NCBI RefSeq assembly: GCF_040939455.1
Contig: NC_134116.1
Span: forward strand, 47,197,400 to 47,261,399
Source of the DNA: Microcebus murinus
Taxonomy: Eukaryota > Chordata > Mammalia > Primates > Cheirogaleidae
Length of the DNA: 64,000 bases
Direction: 5' to 3'
A program made the position numbers and the translations under genes. Shown in pieces: positions 25,363-38,612 of this stretch. The notes beneath the pieces were generated by a model. The model saw nothing but the letters and a program-made list of their open reading frames with translations. It ran no database searches and was not told the DNA's origin. Position 1 is the stretch's first letter. The number at the start of each line of letters is the position of its first letter.

Positions 25363-28300
25363 AACAGACAACTGTTGATCTGACAATTTATGTGTCTTTC
25401 CACAAGTTGTAGCCCCTAGAGACTCAAAGTCCTTTTTCTTTGCACTGTTGCTCTGCAAACATTTACTGTTAAAGAACAAAGATTGAAGATGCTGCATAAG
25501 CTAGAATCCAAAACCACCTATTTGGAAACTAATAATTTACTGCATTTTTCTTATATATATGTAAAATATACATGTTGTACAAGTAAAGACATTTTTTCCT
25601 TTCTCTCTGAAGGATTGAGTCTGCTGGAATGAACTGACAATAGACATATTAATAGATTAAAAGTTTATCAACATGTGCAAATGCAGAAGCCATACAAAAT
25701 ATGAGATTTAAAGAAAACCCAGTTGGTTGATGCTGAAATATTGTCTTCATAAAGGAGAGGAAAGTGGGGCCTATAGGCCATTATAAAGGGGGTAATAAGT
25801 GATTTCTAGGGAAAACAAATGGACCCAGAAGGCAAATATTATTTCATAAATGGTTATCTTTGGAATTTGAATGAGTCCAAGAGACAGTATCTTGTAACAA
25901 AGTCCATCCAGGTTGGTTATGTTCCTCAATCTTCTATTTGAGATAGATAAAATTTCAGAGAAGGGATGAAAGCCAATTGTGTTTTCCTTGATGGGTCTGG
26001 TCTTAAGGCATAAGGGAATTTCAGAGAAAAATTCCACCCTGCTGGAGTGGAGTTGTTGGAGGAGAGAGAAGTTTAAAAAAGTTTTTGATTTTGAGGCAGA
26101 TTTGAAGGCATTCCTATTTTAATTCAACATGCTCAGCATCCCAAAGCACGAAGCTTTTGGAGTATCATTTTCTGAGCTCCAACAATGTTAACAAACTTCT
26201 GTTTGTTTTTCTCTTTTTAAATCTCTCTTTTTCACAAGGGTGCTTTCCAACTAAAATCCTATGCAGTTGAAGAAAAAAAATATTTTTCTTACCCCTATAC
26301 AACCCTGGGTAAAATAGGTAAATGTATTTTATTTGAATGGAAAATTGTATTGGGATGATTGAAAAACATCAAAAGACTTGGGAAATTTGCAATCATAACA
26401 TATAATACATAGCATGAACAAATCTAATATAAGTGGAAAATAGCATGAAATAGGAAGGCTAATAATGAAAGGCAAGATTCTCCTCAATATATTCCATTTT
26501 ACCATTTGACAAAGCCATATCTAAAAACACTAAAGAAGAAATCATCTTTACATGTGATTAAGGTAAATTTATGGGTTTAAGTGATATGTTTGGACAAGCA
26601 CCCAAGCCGTTTCAAAATTTACAGTGAAAGGGACTTTGGTTGCAGCTGCAAAGTTGGATGCATGCCTGTATACACTGAAATTTAACCATCATATTTCAGG
26701 ATGAAAATAAATTTCAAATACTTTTGTAATTTTATTTGAAAGGTAAAACAAACAAAACCTAATTTTACTTCTCCCATATCTATTTGTAATTCCTTATTTA
26801 GGTGACAGAGACCAGCAAACTATCAAAATAATGCTCTGCTGTTAACTTTCTTTAATACTCCAAATCAGTTTAATTACAGTTTCTATAAATAATCTATGCA
26901 AAATACTTCCCTGAACAGAATGCACTTTTCCTTCTGTGTGTGGCACATTTTAATACTTAAAAGCATTAGAACAGATGTTAGGTGCCTGCTAAACTTGTTT
27001 TCAGTTTTCTTTTATTTATATGTTAATGAGAATTTAATTACTTCATGAATACTTAAACAACCTGAGGGTGCCTGATATCATTAGCTTGAACATGACAAGC
27101 ACCTCAAGTGACCACATGGGAAGACAAAAATTGCTTTTAGTTTACTTGAAGACAGAAAGATGAATTCATTTCACCCCCTGCTATGTTTTACCTGACACAC
27201 AAAACTGGAAAAGCACAGACTCAGTCTTGCTTCAACACTGCTAAAAGGATTTCTGCAAAGCACTCAAGAGCATAAATTCTTCCTATTTCGTTTTGCTTCG
27301 ATGTCTTTTAATAACTACTCTAGCTGTACTCTTCTTTAAAATCTTATTCACTTGGAAGTGTTCTGTTAAAGCAAGTCACTCTATTTTATGTGTTATTTGT
27401 ATGGCAGTCTTAGCAGAACTGCGAACATTTTAAGCATTATTTATGTCATTGAAAAATTTCTCCATTTAAGCTCAATTGAAAGGTTTTATTTAGCTAAACT
27501 GTAAGAAAGCATGTACTGCAAATAGCACTTGTAAATTTTTGCATATTATTTTTACTACCACACATAGTAAGTTAAATATAATTGTACTAATAATATTTAT
27601 AATAAAATTTTATATATTTAATAAAGATTAAATAATTTTACATGGTGATTATATATTCATTTTAAAATATATAAATTTTTATAACAAAATACTGTAAATC
27701 AAGACTGAATGCTTTTCTCTAGAAGGTGGAAAAGTATTCAACACACAAATACACACTTTTATCAATTACATAATATCTGGAATTCATGGGGAATTGTGAA
27801 AAGCATGCATCAGGGAAACAATAATGCAGTATTCAAAGAGGGAATTAAATAGTAGAACGTTGCAAATCAAAAGTCCTTTTTGAAAAACTATTGCTTCGAC
27901 ATGGTCAAATTTGCTACAGTTGTCCTAATGTCTTTGTACATTTGAAAAATCAGCACCATTTATGATTAAGAAATATTTTGCTAGGTTTGAAAATATTTTC
28001 ATAAAATCTTATTTATATTTTCATTCTCTCCTATTTGTTATGAATAAAGGTCATAGCTTGTAGAAAATGATAATTTGCCTCACAAAAACACTTTTAAAAC
28101 ATTTTCCCAGAATAGGTTTCATTAAAAAGAAAGAAAAACTCTTTAAACATACGCTGGAGCTTAAAAAAAAAGATAAACAACTAAAAACTTAAAAATTTCC
28201 CAAAGAGCTGGTATTTATCAGAGCTTTTAATAGATTAATATAAATTGCAAATCTCCCTGAAGATTCTAGATTAGAGTTTTTCAAAACTGAGCTCTAAGAT

Positions 28301-29432
28301 ATGATGGGGTGGATTGAGTCCCCGGGCTTTTTCAAGGCTGGGCTGATTCTACTTAACTGCTGAGGACTTGAACTTCATATTTCCTTCAGCTAAAGCTGGT
28401 ATAACACAAATAGTGTTATACTCTGTATGTGCTATAATGTGGCAACACTGGGGGTCCTGGGATTGTCTGCAGCATTTCTCCAATTTGTCTGATTAAAATC
28501 TCCCTTGGGATTAGTGTACTGAAAAACACTTCGGAAATGGTAAGTAAAAGTAATTTCTTTTACAACATTTCTTTATCTTATGTGTAGAAAGGTAAAAGCA
28601 TTTATAATTTACTGTAACTTTTTACCACATAAAATAGCATTATATATCATATATATATGTGTATATATATATATAACTTGAAGCTCACAAAGATGATTTA
28701 AGGCACAGAAGCACCTTTTGTGAAATAAAATCAAGTAGAAGACTATTAGTATAAGCCTTTCTTCAAAAATGTCCAACATGATAAGGCTTATAAAGAGCAC
28801 TGCAATGTAGAAAAAGTTGAAGAAATGGTTTTTAGGGCTTTGGTGAGTCAGAGGCATTACACAAATTTCACAGAGAGGAAGAACTTATTCTTGCTGATTG
28901 CCAGCAATTATTTGGGCAATTTGGATTTTACCAAAATGGAGTTGCAAGGGACAAGGACATGTCAGGGCCATGGTAGAAAATTCTCAATCTTTTGGTATCT
29001 CTCATAATTCACAAGAAAATTATTCTACTGTGCCTACTGAGAGAAGGATCAAAGATCTTAATTAGTAGCATAGTGTGCATAGTTTTGTATTTTTTCAAAA
29101 GTATTCAGCTTTACCTAATACTCACTGGATTTTCCGGAAAGTAATTTATTTTTGAGCTTCCATTAAAAAACTTCAGGGCTTATCACTCATCCAAATCAAA
29201 GATTTTACAAATCAAATGGCAACTAATTAATAGCTGTTATTGACAAGATCCACATACAGCCAAAAATTTGTTAGAGTTTACTCAGAGGAGAAACAAAACC
29301 TATCTTAAAACAAAACAAAACAAATATTTCTTTGGGCTTAAACATGGGGTGGGGAGGGGAATTTTTTTCCAGTGTTCATTTTTGTCAAATACCCTTTTGT
29401 TCTTCCCATTAATTTTTCAAGATATTAATTCA
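25363..29432. other. 4-kb AT-rich stretch, no gene recognised
   Basis: Open frames do not exceed 88 codons and none has a recognisable motif. A TA/TG tract lies at about 28642-28675. Some of this may be ancient repeat sequence that I cannot name. Confidence 0.5.
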
Positions 29433-29692
29433 CCATTGAACCACTGTGATGGGCAGTTAATGACATAATTAGCCTTAGGTCACACTAGGTCATTTTCCAG
29501 AATCTATGGTGCCTGGGCTATCTAGCTTGCAGGCTGGGAAATTCCCTCAATTCTTTTACAGATTGGCAGGGACTTCTTCCTTCCCTGAGGTGTGGCAATT
29601 GCTTGGGGCAGAATCAAGAAGACAGAGCACCAAGAAGGGGCACTTGCCTTTGTCCCTAGGGGAGCTGTAGGCCTCTCACTATCTACTTAACA
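29433..29692 (-). mobile_element. Partial 3' LTR of the minus-strand ERV
   Basis: Read on the minus strand it begins TGTTAAGTAG after the purine tract complement at 29693-29706 and aligns with the first 250 bases of LTR copy B. It stops at the block GGTTCAATGGTGA, so the rest of U3, R and U5 is missing. Confidence 0.85.
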
Positions 29693-29717
29693 TTTCCCCA
29701 CTCTCTATTCTAGAGGA

Positions 29718-31600
29718 CTAAATCATTAGGTAGGAGTTGACCAGTGTGGTTGCTTCCTGCTGAATAGAGATAACAATTCCTACTAGGGTGGCCTCTTGCA
29801 GGTTCTCAAGGGATGTCTCCAGGGGACTATGGTATATGTCCTCCATAAATGGTTCCAGTTGTAGGTGCCAGGAGGAGGTAGAAGCTGGAGCTGGTAGAAA
29901 ATGTAGAACCATTTTTCTCTTCGTGGTCTCTAGGTACAATTCAGATAGTAGCAGATCTGCAGAGCCCTAGAGACTCCTGGCACTACCTGTGAAAGAAAGG
30001 CAGAACTGTTGTCACTCTGTAAGGACCAAGGAAGGCTAAAATGAGGTATGACATCCTCCAGAAGTCTTTGGGAAACTTCAGTGGCCTTTTCGGTCCTGCG
30101 AGGAAAAGCTTCCAACCAACAAGTAAAAGTGTGGACAAACACTAATGAGTACTTGAATTCTCTACAGGTAGGCATTTGGGTGAAATCTACCCACCAGTCC
30201 TCACCAGGGCAGATTCGTTTTCATTGGGTGGGAGGGGAAAGTTTTGCCCTCAAAGCCCCTTGAGGATTATTGGTTTGGCAGATAGTACAAAGTGAGGTGA
30301 ACTGTGTGATAGTGGAGGCTAGTAAAGGAGAAATAAAATGTTGTTCCAGGAGATGTCTAAGTTGCTTTAGGCCAAAGTGGGTAGCGTTATAGGTGGCTTC
30401 TACTAAGTTTTTTACTTCTTTAGCTGATAATATATAGAAGTTTCCTTTAACTAAGTACCCAGAGAGTCTCAAATGGTATCCCTGAGTCAACTTGTCATAT
30501 ATTTATGAGCTGGAATAGAGAGACTGGGATTAGAAGGGACTATGACTACAACTAGGTTAGGAAACACTTTGCCCAGGGGTGCCCATTTGACAGCTGTATC
30601 TGCTGCCAGATTTCCTTGAGGTATAAGATTAGCTCACTTTCCATGTCCTTTCCAATGGACAACTGCCATCTCACCAGGTTCCTGAATGGCCTCTAAAGGC
30701 ACACTAATCTCTTGCCCGTAAAGTAAGGGAAATTCCCATAGTGAATTTATTGACCTCTAGTAAGAGTAAAGATATGCTTGCTATTGCCCTTAAACAGGCA
30801 GACCCTCCTGCAGCCATGGGATCCAATTTCTTTGATAAATAGGCCATTTGTTATAACTATGGCCCCAGAGCTATTCTCTGTCTCTCATGGAGCTATAAAA
30901 AGGAAGGCTGTCTGAGATGTGGTAGGCCCAGGGCTGGGGCTTTGTGCGAAGCTTTCTTTAATGCCTGAATGGACTATTTTTGTTCGGGTCCCCGTATTAA
31001 AGTTTCCTTATCGGTGTTTCCTTTTAGGCTTTTATTAAGGGACTTAGCGAAAAGCCCATAGTGAGGTATCCAAATTCAGCAAAAATCCCTAAGTTCAAGA
31101 AAAGAACACAAAATTAGCTGATTTTGGGGTTCAGGTAGGCTAATTATGGTTTAGATGTGCCCCAGGGACAGCTCTCCTATTCCTGTGGTGAGGACAAACC
31201 CTAGATAAGTCACCTTAGCTTGAGTCAGTTGGACTTTTGGATTGGATACCATGTACCTCCTGTCAGCCAGGAATCATAGGACTTCAATGGCATGTTTCTG
31301 TGTTTCCTCTCTAAGCTTGGGGAACAGATAAGTAGGTCATCAACATATTGAAGCACCACACCCCAGGGAGTTCGAGGTCATCTAGATCCTTCACCAATAC
31401 CTGGCCAAAAAGGTGAGGCCTTTCCCAGAATGCCTGTGGCAACACCATCCATGTTAATTGGTGGGGTGTGCCATATAGTCATTTTCATTCAAAAACAAAC
31501 AAATTTTGGTAGTCAGGGTGGAGAGGGATGCAAAAGAAATCATCCTTTAAGTTTAGTATGCTGTAATAAGTACAAAGGGTGAGCTCTTCCGTTGTTCTTG
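29718..31600 (-). pseudogene. Decayed class I ERV pol (RT, RNase H region, integrase) and env tail
   Basis: On the minus strand, an RT active-site motif YVDD is encoded at 31336-31347 in the context LQYVDDLL. Further along, 30221-30490 encodes an integrase zinc-binding domain with spaced His-His and CTICQ Cys-Cys. Next, 29930-30175 holds part of the integrase core. In that core the first catalytic Asp position reads His (VHTF) while the second (SDN) is kept. An env-tail-like stretch follows at 29718-29939, then the purine tract and LTR. Frameshifts and stops break pol, and gag and the 5' half are gone. The YVDD form and close fit to gammaretrovirus-like pol indicate class I. Non-functional. 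Confidence 0.82.
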
Positions 31601-31611
31601 GAACAAATAAA

Positions 31612-31753
31612 CACATAATTATTTAAGTATTAATAATATAAGAAATTGAAAATAGTCAGAATATCTAAAGAATGGAGCAGAGCACATAATTATTTAAGTA
31701 TTAATAATATAAGAAATTGAAAATAGTCAGAATATCTAAAGAATGGAGCAGAT
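31612..31753. repeat. 71-bp perfect tandem duplication
   Basis: Units 31612-31682 and 31683-31753 begin CACATAATTATTTAAG and are identical except at the last base. The pair sits just outside the boundary of the decayed ERV. Near identity means a recent duplication or an assembly artefact. Confidence 0.95.
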
Positions 31754-32112
31754 TAAATAATTTGCATTTGACTCATATGTTAAATATTATCAACCTATGA
31801 AATTCTAAATTCTAGATGAATAATTAAAGGTATTTTAAATTGTTTTATTGTTTATATTTTAATATCAGATAATATTGCATTAAAGAAAGTAAATTTCCAA
31901 CTTTCTGTGTGATCCTCATTTGAATGTGGGTGTGCGAATGACATTAATGAGAATAAATATACACTTACATATTGATTAAGTGAATATTTGGAAGATGACT
32001 ATAAATTTTACTTTCATATTATTTTTCTGTATTTTTAAAGTATGAATATGTATTCCTATCCTAATAAAATATATGATATTAGGTGACTAGTAAATTTTTC
32101 TTTGAATGTTTA
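31754..32112. other. AT-rich DNA, nothing recognised
   Basis: No gene or repeat family identified. Confidence 0.5.
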
Positions 32113-32230
32113 AAAATACACGAGCCCTCATGACTCAATCACCTTTTAAAGTCCCCATCTGCTAATACTATACCATTAGGGAATAAGTTTCAACATGAGT
32201 TTTGGAGAGGACAAACATCAAACCATAGCA
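32113..32230 (-). mobile_element. MaLR LTR fragment
   Basis: Antisense MST/MLT1 end: CCTCATGACTCAATCACC, CTAATACTATACCATTAGG and GGACAAACATCAAACCATAGCA match the same part of the LTR at 10920-11054. Confidence 0.75.
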
Positions 32231-32239
32231 TATGGGTAA

Positions 32240-33120
32240 TATAAGCAGAGAGAGTGAAACACTAATAAAAAATCAAAAGGGCAATGCTAAAAATAAAAAA
32301 TGCTATAAAATAAATGAAGAATGGTTTTGATGGCTTCAGCAGTAGACTGAACCCATTCAAAAGTAAAGTGTCAAAAACCTTGAAGATATGCCAATACTAA
32401 TTTACCAATCTGAAATGCAAAAGAAAAGAAATTTTAAAAATGAAACAATAGAAAAGTAAATGCAAACATTGTGCAAAAATTATAAAAATGGGTATATCAT
32501 ATGCATAAGGGAAATATCAGAAGGAGAAGAAAGTGAATAAGGAGTAGAACTATTTGAAGTAATAGCTGAATATCTCCCAAAACTGAGGACAGAGACCAAA
32601 CCACCTAGCTCAAAATCTCAGAAAATATCAAGCTGATGAATATCAAAAACTCCACACTTAGGTATGGAGAACATTCAAACAGCAGAAACCAAAGAAGAGA
32701 TAGTATCTAGATAGAGATTGGGAAATGAGGGGCAACATACCTATATAGAAATGAGGATATGAATTACATTCAACTTTTCATCAGAAACTATGCAAGCAAT
32801 AAGAGAGTGGAGCACATATTTAAAATCTCAAAAGAAACAAATAAAAACACTATCAATAAAATAGTGAAGAAGGACAAATTGGAAGACTGACACTATCCAG
32901 CTTAAAAACATATGGAGCTCCAGTTATCAAGACAGTATGATATTGGCGAAAAACTAGGTAAGTATACCAATGGAACAGAATAAATAGCCTAGAAATAGAC
33001 CCATACAAATATAGTCACCTGATCTACTATGCAAATGACACTGTTAAGAAAATAAAAAGACAAGCCACAGACTGGGAGAAAATTTTTTACAAAACAAATC
33101 TGATTAAGAATTTGTATTTA
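32240..33120 (+). mobile_element. Older L1 (5' portion), split by a younger L1
   Basis: L1-like sequence with the ORF2 motif GGAACAGAATAAATAGCCTAG and AGACTGGGAGAAAATTTTTTAC at its end. The homology resumes at 35957, after the nested element. The exact 5' start is uncertain. Confidence 0.65.
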
Positions 33121-35956
33121 CGAAATTGTCCATTTCCTCCACATTTTCCAATGTGTGTGCATAGAGGTTTTTGTAGTATTCATAAATTATATCTTAGAAA
33201 TGCACAGCCTCCCTAGGCTCAACCAGGAAGAAGTAGAATTTCTGAACAGACCAATATCAAGTACTGAAATTGAAACAGCAATAAAAAACCTTCCTAAAAA
33301 GAAAAGTCCTGGACCAGATGGTTTCGCACCTGAATTTTACCACACCTATAAAGAAGAATTTCTACCTATCTTGCAGAAATTATTCCAGAACATACAGAAG
33401 GATGGAATCCTCCCCAAAACATTTTATGAAGTGAACATAACCCTGATACCAAAACCAGGAAAGGCTGCAACAAAAAAAGAAAACTACAGACCAATATCCC
33501 TTATGAATATGGATGCAAAAATTCTCAACAAAATCGTAGCCAATTGAATCCAGGCGCTTGCCTAGAAAATAATCCATCACAACCAAGGGGGCTTCATCCC
33601 AGGGATGCAGGGATGGTTCAGCATATGCAAATCTAAAAATGTAATTCATCATATAAACAGAAGCAAAAACAAAGACCATATGATCCTCTCAATAGATGCA
33701 GAAAAAGCACTTGACAAAATTCAATATACTTTTATGATAAGAACACTCAACAAAATAGGCATAGACAGGGCTTACCTAAAAATGATACAAGCCATATATG
33801 ACAAACCCACAACCAATATCATACTGAATGGGGAAAAATTGAAAGCATTCCCACTTAGAACTGGAACAAGGAAAGGTTGCCCACTATCTCCACTTCTATT
33901 CAACATAGTGCCGGAAGTCCTTGCTACAGCAATCAGACAAGAGAGAGGAATTAATGGCATCCAAATGGGAGCAGAGGAGATAAAACTCTCACTCTTTGCT
34001 GATAACATGATATTATACCTAGAAAATCCCAAGGACTCAACCAGGAGACTCCTTGAACTGATAAATAAATTAGGTAAAGTCTCAGGATACAAAATAAATA
34101 CACAGAAATCAGAGGCACTCATATACGCCAAAAGCAGTAAAAGTGAGAACCAAATCAAAGACTCAATTCCCTTCAAAATAGCAACAAAGAAAATAAAGTA
34201 CCTAGGAATATATTTAACTAAGGAGGTAAAAGACCTCTATAGGGTGAACTATGAAACACCGAAGAAAGAAATAGCAGAGGATGTAAACAGGTGGAAGAAT
34301 ATACCATGCTCATGGGTTGGCAGAATCTACATTGTTAAAATGTCTATACTACCCAAAGTGACATACAGAGTCAATGCAATCCCTATTAAAATACCATCAT
34401 CATTTTTCATAGATATAGAAAAAATAGTTTTATGCTTTGTATGCAACCAGAGAAGACCCTGTATGCCAAAATCAATCCTAGGCAATAAAAACAAAATAGG
34501 AGGTATCAATTTACCAGACTTCAAACTATACTACAAGGCTGTAGTCATTAAAACAGCTTGGGAATGGCACAAGAACAGGTACATTGATCAGTGGAACAGA
34601 ATAGGGAACCCAGATATAAAACCATCCTCATATAGCCAACTAATCTTTGACAAAGTAGACAAAAACATACACTAGGGAAAAGAATCCTTATTCAATAAAT
34701 GGTGCTGGGAAAACTGGATAGCCACATGTAGAAGACGGAAACAGAACCCATACCTTTCACCTCTCACAAAAATCAACTTATGCTGGGTAACAGACTTGAA
34801 CATTAGGTGTGAAGCTATTAGAATTCTAGAGGGAAACATTGAAAATACTCTTCTAGACATTGGCCTAGGCAAATAATTTATGAAGAAGACCCCAAAGGCA
34901 ATCACAGCAGTAACAAAAATAAATAAATGGGACATGATCAAATTAAAAAGCTTCTGCACAGCCAAAGAAACTGTCAAGAGAGCACATAGACAACTCACAG
35001 AATGGGAGAAAATTTTTGCAAGCTACACATCTAATAAAGGGCTCATAACTAGAATCTATTTAGAACTCAGGAAAATCGGCAAGAAAAAATCAAACAAACC
35101 TATCAAATAATGGGCAAAGGACATGAACAGAAACTTCTCTAAAGAAGACAGAATAATAGCCAACAAACATATGAAAAAATGCTCAACATCTCTAATCATC
35201 AGGGAAATGCAAATCAAAACCACAATGAGATATCACTTAACTCCAGTGAGAATGGCCTTTATCAAAAAGTCCCCAAACAATAAATGTTGGTGTGGATGCG
35301 GAGAGAGAGGAACACTCCTACACTGCTGGTGGGACTGCCAACTAGTTCAACCTCTGTGGAAAACAATATGGAGATACCTTAAAGAGATGCAAATATATCT
35401 AACATTCGATCCAATAATTCCACTACTGGGCATCTACCTAAAAGATCAAAAGTCACTTTATGAAAAAGACACCTGCACTCAAATGTTTATAGCAGCACAA
35501 TTCACAATTCCAAAGTTGTGGAAACAACCCAAATACCCATCAACACATGCATGGATTAATTAAATGTGGTATATGTATACCATGGAGTGCTATTCAGCTT
35601 TAAGAAACAATGGTGATATAGCACCTCTTGTATATTCCTGGATAGAGCTGGAACCTATTCTACTAAGTGAAGTATCTCAAGAATGGAAAAACAAGCACAC
35701 ATGTACTCACCAGCAAATTGATATTAATGGATCAATACCTAAGTGGACATATAGGAAAAACATTTATTGGGTGTTGGGCAGGTGGGAGGTGGGAGGAGTG
35801 GATGGGTATATACAAAAACAATGAATGAGATGTGCAATGTTTACGGGATAGTCACGCTTGAAGCTCTGACTCAAGGGGGAGTGGCGGGACGGGCAATATA
35901 CGTAACCTTAACATATGTACCCCCATAATACACTGAAATAAAAAAATAAATAAAAT
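33121..35956 (+). mobile_element. 5'-truncated and 5'-inverted L1 nested in an older L1
   Basis: Bounded by AATTTGTATTTA (33109-33120) and AATTTGTATTCA (35957-35968), a target duplication with one difference. From about 33200 it reads in sense from the ORF2 RT domain to the 3' UTR and A-rich tail (about 35940). The first 80 bases are antisense ORF2 text from just upstream in the L1, a typical twin-priming inversion. The 3' UTR has the same lemur-type ending as the copy at 50011-50484. Confidence 0.9.
33201..35824 (+). pseudogene. L1 ORF2 remnant (reverse transcriptase to C-terminal Cys domain)
   Basis: Broken open segments (33155-33547, 33605-34675, 34880-35110, 35123-35563, 35564-35824) follow ORF2p in order. 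They cover the fingers/palm region with GPDGF, the palm, the thumb, and the Cys-rich end with CWWDC and the MEYYSA-like MECYSA motif. The RT active-site motif reads FADN instead of FADD, losing a catalytic Asp. A TAG ends the long segment at 34675, where other L1 copies have Trp. The endonuclease domain is absent. Not functional. Confidence 0.92.
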
Positions 35957-36990
35957 AATTTGTATTCAAAGTATACTTAATAACCCTTAAAACTGACTAA
36001 TAAAAATGCAAACAATTTAATCAAAAATGGGCAAAGGATTTGAATACTTTATCTAAAATTTACACAGATGGAAAATAAGCATATAAAGATCCTCAACATC
36101 ATATGTCATTAGGGGATTGTAAATTATCATGACAATGAGATACCATTAACCTACCTATTAGAATGGCAACAATCCAAAAACTTTTTACAAAAATGCTGTA
36201 AGGAATGCGGAGCAATAGGAATACTTATATGTTCCTGGTGGAAATGCAAAGTGGTATCATCCCTTGAGAAGACATTCTGGAAGTTTCTTATATAGCTAAA
36301 CATAGTTTTTCAATATGAATCATTGATCATTCACCTTGGAATTGATCCAAATGAAATGAAAACATATGTCCATACAAAAACTACATGCAAATATTCATAG
36401 CAGCTTTATTCATAATTGCCTGAAAGTGGGAGCAACCAAGAATTACTTCAAAAGGTGAATGGATAAACAAATGTTTTTTATAATGAAATATTACTCAGTA
36501 ATAAAAAGAAATTATAAAATCATTAACAACATGGAAAAACCTTAAATGGACATTGCTCAGTGAAGAAAACAAGTTTGAAAGGGATACTACTGTACAATTC
36601 CAACTATACAACATTCAGAAAAAGACAAAACTATAGAAACAGAAAATGATCAGTTGTTACCAGGTGTTAGAGGGAGGCAGGGATGAGTAAATGTAGAAAA
36701 GGGATGTTTAGGGCAGTGAAATTATTCTGTATGATAGCATAATAGTGACTATATGACATTACAGATATGTCAAAACTCATAGAATTGTATAACCAAAATC
36801 CTTAACTCTAATGTAAAACTATGAATTTCAGTTAATAATAATCTACCAATATTGGCTCATCTATTTTAGCAAAATATTACAATAATACAAAATGTTAATA
36901 ATAGGAAAATGTGATTAGGAAGAAGTGGAGATATATAAGAGATCTGTACCAAATCTTCAATTTTCCATTAACCTGAAACTGCTTTAAAAA
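35957..36990 (+). mobile_element. Older L1 (3' portion)
   Basis: It continues the element at 32240-33120: ATGGGCAAAGGATTTGAATA, AATGAGATACCATTA, CAGCTTTATTCATAATTGCC, and a 3' UTR ending GAAACTGCTTTAAAAAATAA. This matches an old mammalian L1M subfamily. Confidence 0.8.
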
Positions 36991-38608
36991 ATAAAGTTTA
37001 ATAATTCTTTTTAAAAAAGTCCTACAATAAGGGTAGTACAAATGTGTTTAAAAAGATAATCCAGGAAAAACAGCAGTTAGTACCTCTTTTGTAAGATGTG
37101 TCAATGAGTCTCAAAATGTGACAGACTCATTTAGAAATATATCTCAATGTCTGAGATGACATAGAGAATCCAAAATTCACTGTGCCTGCCCCAGGTGAGT
37201 ATTTAGGTGAGATAAGCAATTTTATTCCAAACTAGTTGAAATTGAGGTTCAATAAAACGTCAATGTAAATGTTAATTGTGAGGAACATGCTGAATATGTG
37301 AAATACATTGGCTTCAAATAAATCCTAAATCTATTTATAAGGGTTCCAAATTTCACCCTCCAAATTTGGGGTTGGTGATGGAGCACCTTTTTATTAAGGG
37401 CAAATCTGTGTATGACCTATGTGAGTAGGAACAAGATTTCTTCATGGGAGAATGCTTTCCAATTCTTAGCATTGCTCAGTATAGCAGATTCTAAAATGAG
37501 TGAAAATGTCTAGTACTCGAGGAAAAAGCAATATTTTACTGGAATTCTGTTAAGTAACAGTGAAATACAATGCTGATGAAATGAGATTAGATATGGAATT
37601 GCCTACCCCTTATACGTAAGAGCATAATATGAGAGTGGGCTCGGATTCACCTTAGAAAAATCCTCTTTCATTGGCTCCACTTGTATTTCTACTCTTTCAT
37701 GAGTTGTGCTGTTTATATCCCTTCAAGATAAGTGGTAGAACCACAGTTGTTTCTCTTCTTCACTTGCTTCTCTTGAGAACTTGGCACAAAATTTTGGTAG
37801 TATAAATAGGAGGGGGGGGGGAAACCCTCTTAGACTTATCCCAATAGATATGACATACCCTTTTTGTTTTTCTTGCCACTACCTGCCAAACTTTATCTTG
37901 TCTTTATTTTTTTTTTGAACCTGTTCTTAAGTAAAAGAAAAATCACGTGTACAGAAACACCAACAAAGTTCTAAAACTTGGCAAACAAATAATGTAGGTA
38001 TAGACTAATGGATGGTGGCAAATTTCTCCCAGAGTTACACAGAGATAATGAGCAAGTACTAAGAGAAGCTCAGAGCTTAGATATTTGATTATGTCAGGAA
38101 AAATCTAAACGATTTCACAGAAAAGGATGATTTTTAGCTACATCTGGAAGGATGAATAGTTATTTGTTAGACAGAAAAGATGGTAGGGAGGACTTCAGCA
38201 CAGAGATAATTTTGTTTAAAGATAGGGAATAAGAAAGGAGTGTGGGGAATTCTAAGGTTAGGGTTAGGATTAGGGTTTCATATGCAGATTTGTGGAAAAT
38301 GAGAGTGGAGAGGAGTGAAGTATGAAGTATTAATAGAAAACAGCCTCCTATGTCATGCTAAGGAAATTAAACTTCCCACAGTGAATGGCTTCCAAATAAA
38401 GTGCTAAATGAGGGTAAGGATATTATTAATTTATTTTATAAAATAAAAGGTAAGTTTGAGAATGACCTTGAAACAGTAATGCAGATGTTGGATTCATTCT
38501 GGCATAAAGTGATGGCACTAATAACCACAAGCTTTAGCAGTAAAACTGGAAAAAAGAGACTAGAGCTGGCATATGTATTTCTGAGGTGAAATTAACATTG
38601 CTATTTAT
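36991..38608. other. Unassigned DNA with a G-run and a short telomere-like tract
   Basis: No supported gene. A run of about 10 G lies near 37811-37822. GGTTAGGGTTAGGATTAGGG at 38256-38275 is three to four TTAGGG-like units. The 62-codon open frame at 38401-38589 is unsupported. Confidence 0.5.
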
Positions 38609-38612
38609 TTAA

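Noticed and set aside
31612..31753. Tandem units as a CRISPR-like array
   Set aside because: Only two adjacent units with no spacers, in a mammalian genome.
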